Below are positions 63,642-64,000 of a stretch of 64,000 nt of DNA, piece after piece. The position numbers and the translations under genes are program-made. The number at the start of each line of letters is the position of its first letter. Within the stretch, counting starts at the first letter, position 1. The notes beneath the pieces are model-generated. The model searched no databases, had not been told where the DNA came from, and worked only from the letters and a program-made list of their open reading frames with translations. The stretch is from Clostridium sp. AM30-24 (GTDB lineage: Bacteria > Bacillota > Clostridia > Lachnospirales > Lachnospiraceae): positions 271 to 64,270 of the forward strand of contig NZ_QUJB01000011.1 in assembly GCF_003480435.1 (NCBI RefSeq), given 5' to 3'.

Positions 63642-64000
63642 ATGCGTAATTGTGGATATGGTTTCTGGGAGAACGAGGACTGCAGAGCAGAGAGCTGCCG
63701 GGGCGGAGACGAGAGAGGACACTGGGACGGGAACTGTTGCTGCGGCCGAGACGGAAGAGACCGCTGGGACGGAACGCTGGGCTGTGGCGGAGATGGAAGA
63801 GGTGGCTGCGGTGAAAATTGTGGCTGCGGAGGAAACAGAAGAGGCGGCTGTGGCGGAAATTGCGGAAGCGGCTGGGGATATGGCTGGAGACACGGAACCT
63901 GCTGCTGCCGGGGACCGCAGGGTCCGAGAGGCCCTCAGGGATGCCCGGGTCCTGAAGGACCGAGAGGTCCACAGGGGTTTCCGGGATTTGACGGAGCGCC
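63642..64000 (+). CDS. Cys/Gly-rich collagen-like protein, partial
   Basis: Starts with ATG behind AAAGGGG and stays open to the window end (119 codons), so the 3' part is missing. Residues 1-90 are rich in Gly, Cys, Arg and Asp with repeats such as DGRDRWDG and GGCGGNCGSG. From residue 91 the frame becomes collagen-like: GPQGPRGPQGCPGPEGPRGP. Such proteins coat spores (exosporium, BclA-like) or the cell surface. An in-frame ATG at 63621 could extend it by seven residues. Confidence 0.8.
   Translation, partial: MRNCGYGFWENEDCRAESCRGGDERGHWDGNCCCGRDGRDRWDGTLGCGGDGRGGCGENCGCGGNRRGGCGGNCGSGWGYGWRHGTCCCRGPQGPRGPQGCPGPEGPRGPQGFPGFDGA

Noticed and set aside
63462..63972. Ser/Ala-rich minus-strand frames at the window end
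   Set aside because: They mirror the Gly/Cys-rich collagen-like gene on the plus strand, which has a ribosome site and Gly-X-Y periodicity.

Overview
The window reads as a chromosome segment of a Gram-positive anaerobe, most likely a Lachnospiraceae (clostridial cluster XIVa) member. The reasons are the protein flavour of RpoB, RpoC, FtsH and Rho, a T-box leader, lipoprotein signals of clostridial type, a CD1871A-type mini-protein, a citrate lyase locus and many consensus TTGACA-17-TATAAT promoters. I saw no rRNA, tRNA, CRISPR array or intact transposase. The first 2.5 kb is AT-rich and gene-poor, with one foreign-looking membrane protein and an antitoxin/KilA-N fossil. From about 2.6 kb onward the base composition is more balanced and coding density is high.

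Layout. 2.6-5.1 kb: panD-panC-panS (pantothenate) on the minus strand, behind a long leader that ends in a terminator just before the panD ribosome site. 5.2-10.8 kb: M42 aminopeptidase, NSS transporter, XRE regulator, and a CD1871A/polyferredoxin/redoxin cassette. 11.2-13.1 kb: PfkB kinase and a transglutaminase-like protein. 13.4-23.1 kb: a purine/molybdenum region with an NCS2 permease, a minus-strand FecBCD-type importer with a ModE-like regulator and an NTPase-MocA fusion, and a divergent three-subunit molybdenum hydroxylase. 23.4 kb: an orphan prepilin. 23.9-32.7 kb: citrate fermentation (citXG, citC, LysR regulator, TRAP-like permease pair, citD-citE-citF).

33-41.3 kb: Dus, a LURP-one-like protein, a hotdog thioesterase, a deleted threonine ammonia-lyase, a YheO-like regulator opposite a consensus promoter that drives a highly folded non-coding stretch, a polysaccharide deacetylase, RarA and Rho. 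41.4-44.2 kb: IclR regulator and MATE pump, separated by a small convergent locus that has the full layout of a type I toxin-antitoxin module: a 31-residue hydrophobic peptide, a short antisense RNA, a shared terminator, and a 22-nt repeat in which both mismatches become G-U pairs. 44.5-47.9 kb: a TrpXYZ-like ABC importer under a T-box with an apparent UGG (Trp) specifier. 48.2-64 kb: FtsH, a 141-bp MITE-like element with a 7-bp target duplication, a zinc-ribbon membrane protein, rpoB-rpoC without ribosomal-protein neighbours, a CDF metal exporter, a secreted repeat protein, a family 2 glycosyltransferase and the start of a Cys/Gly-rich collagen-like protein cut by the window end.

Novelty candidates in order: the type I toxin-antitoxin module at 42.4-42.75 kb, the folded RNA at 36.4-36.9 kb, the panD leader, the MITE at 50.2 kb, the family of inverted repeats built on TAACTGT...ACAGTTA, and the molybdenum uptake/cofactor cluster. 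All functional calls rest on motifs read by eye; no database search was run.
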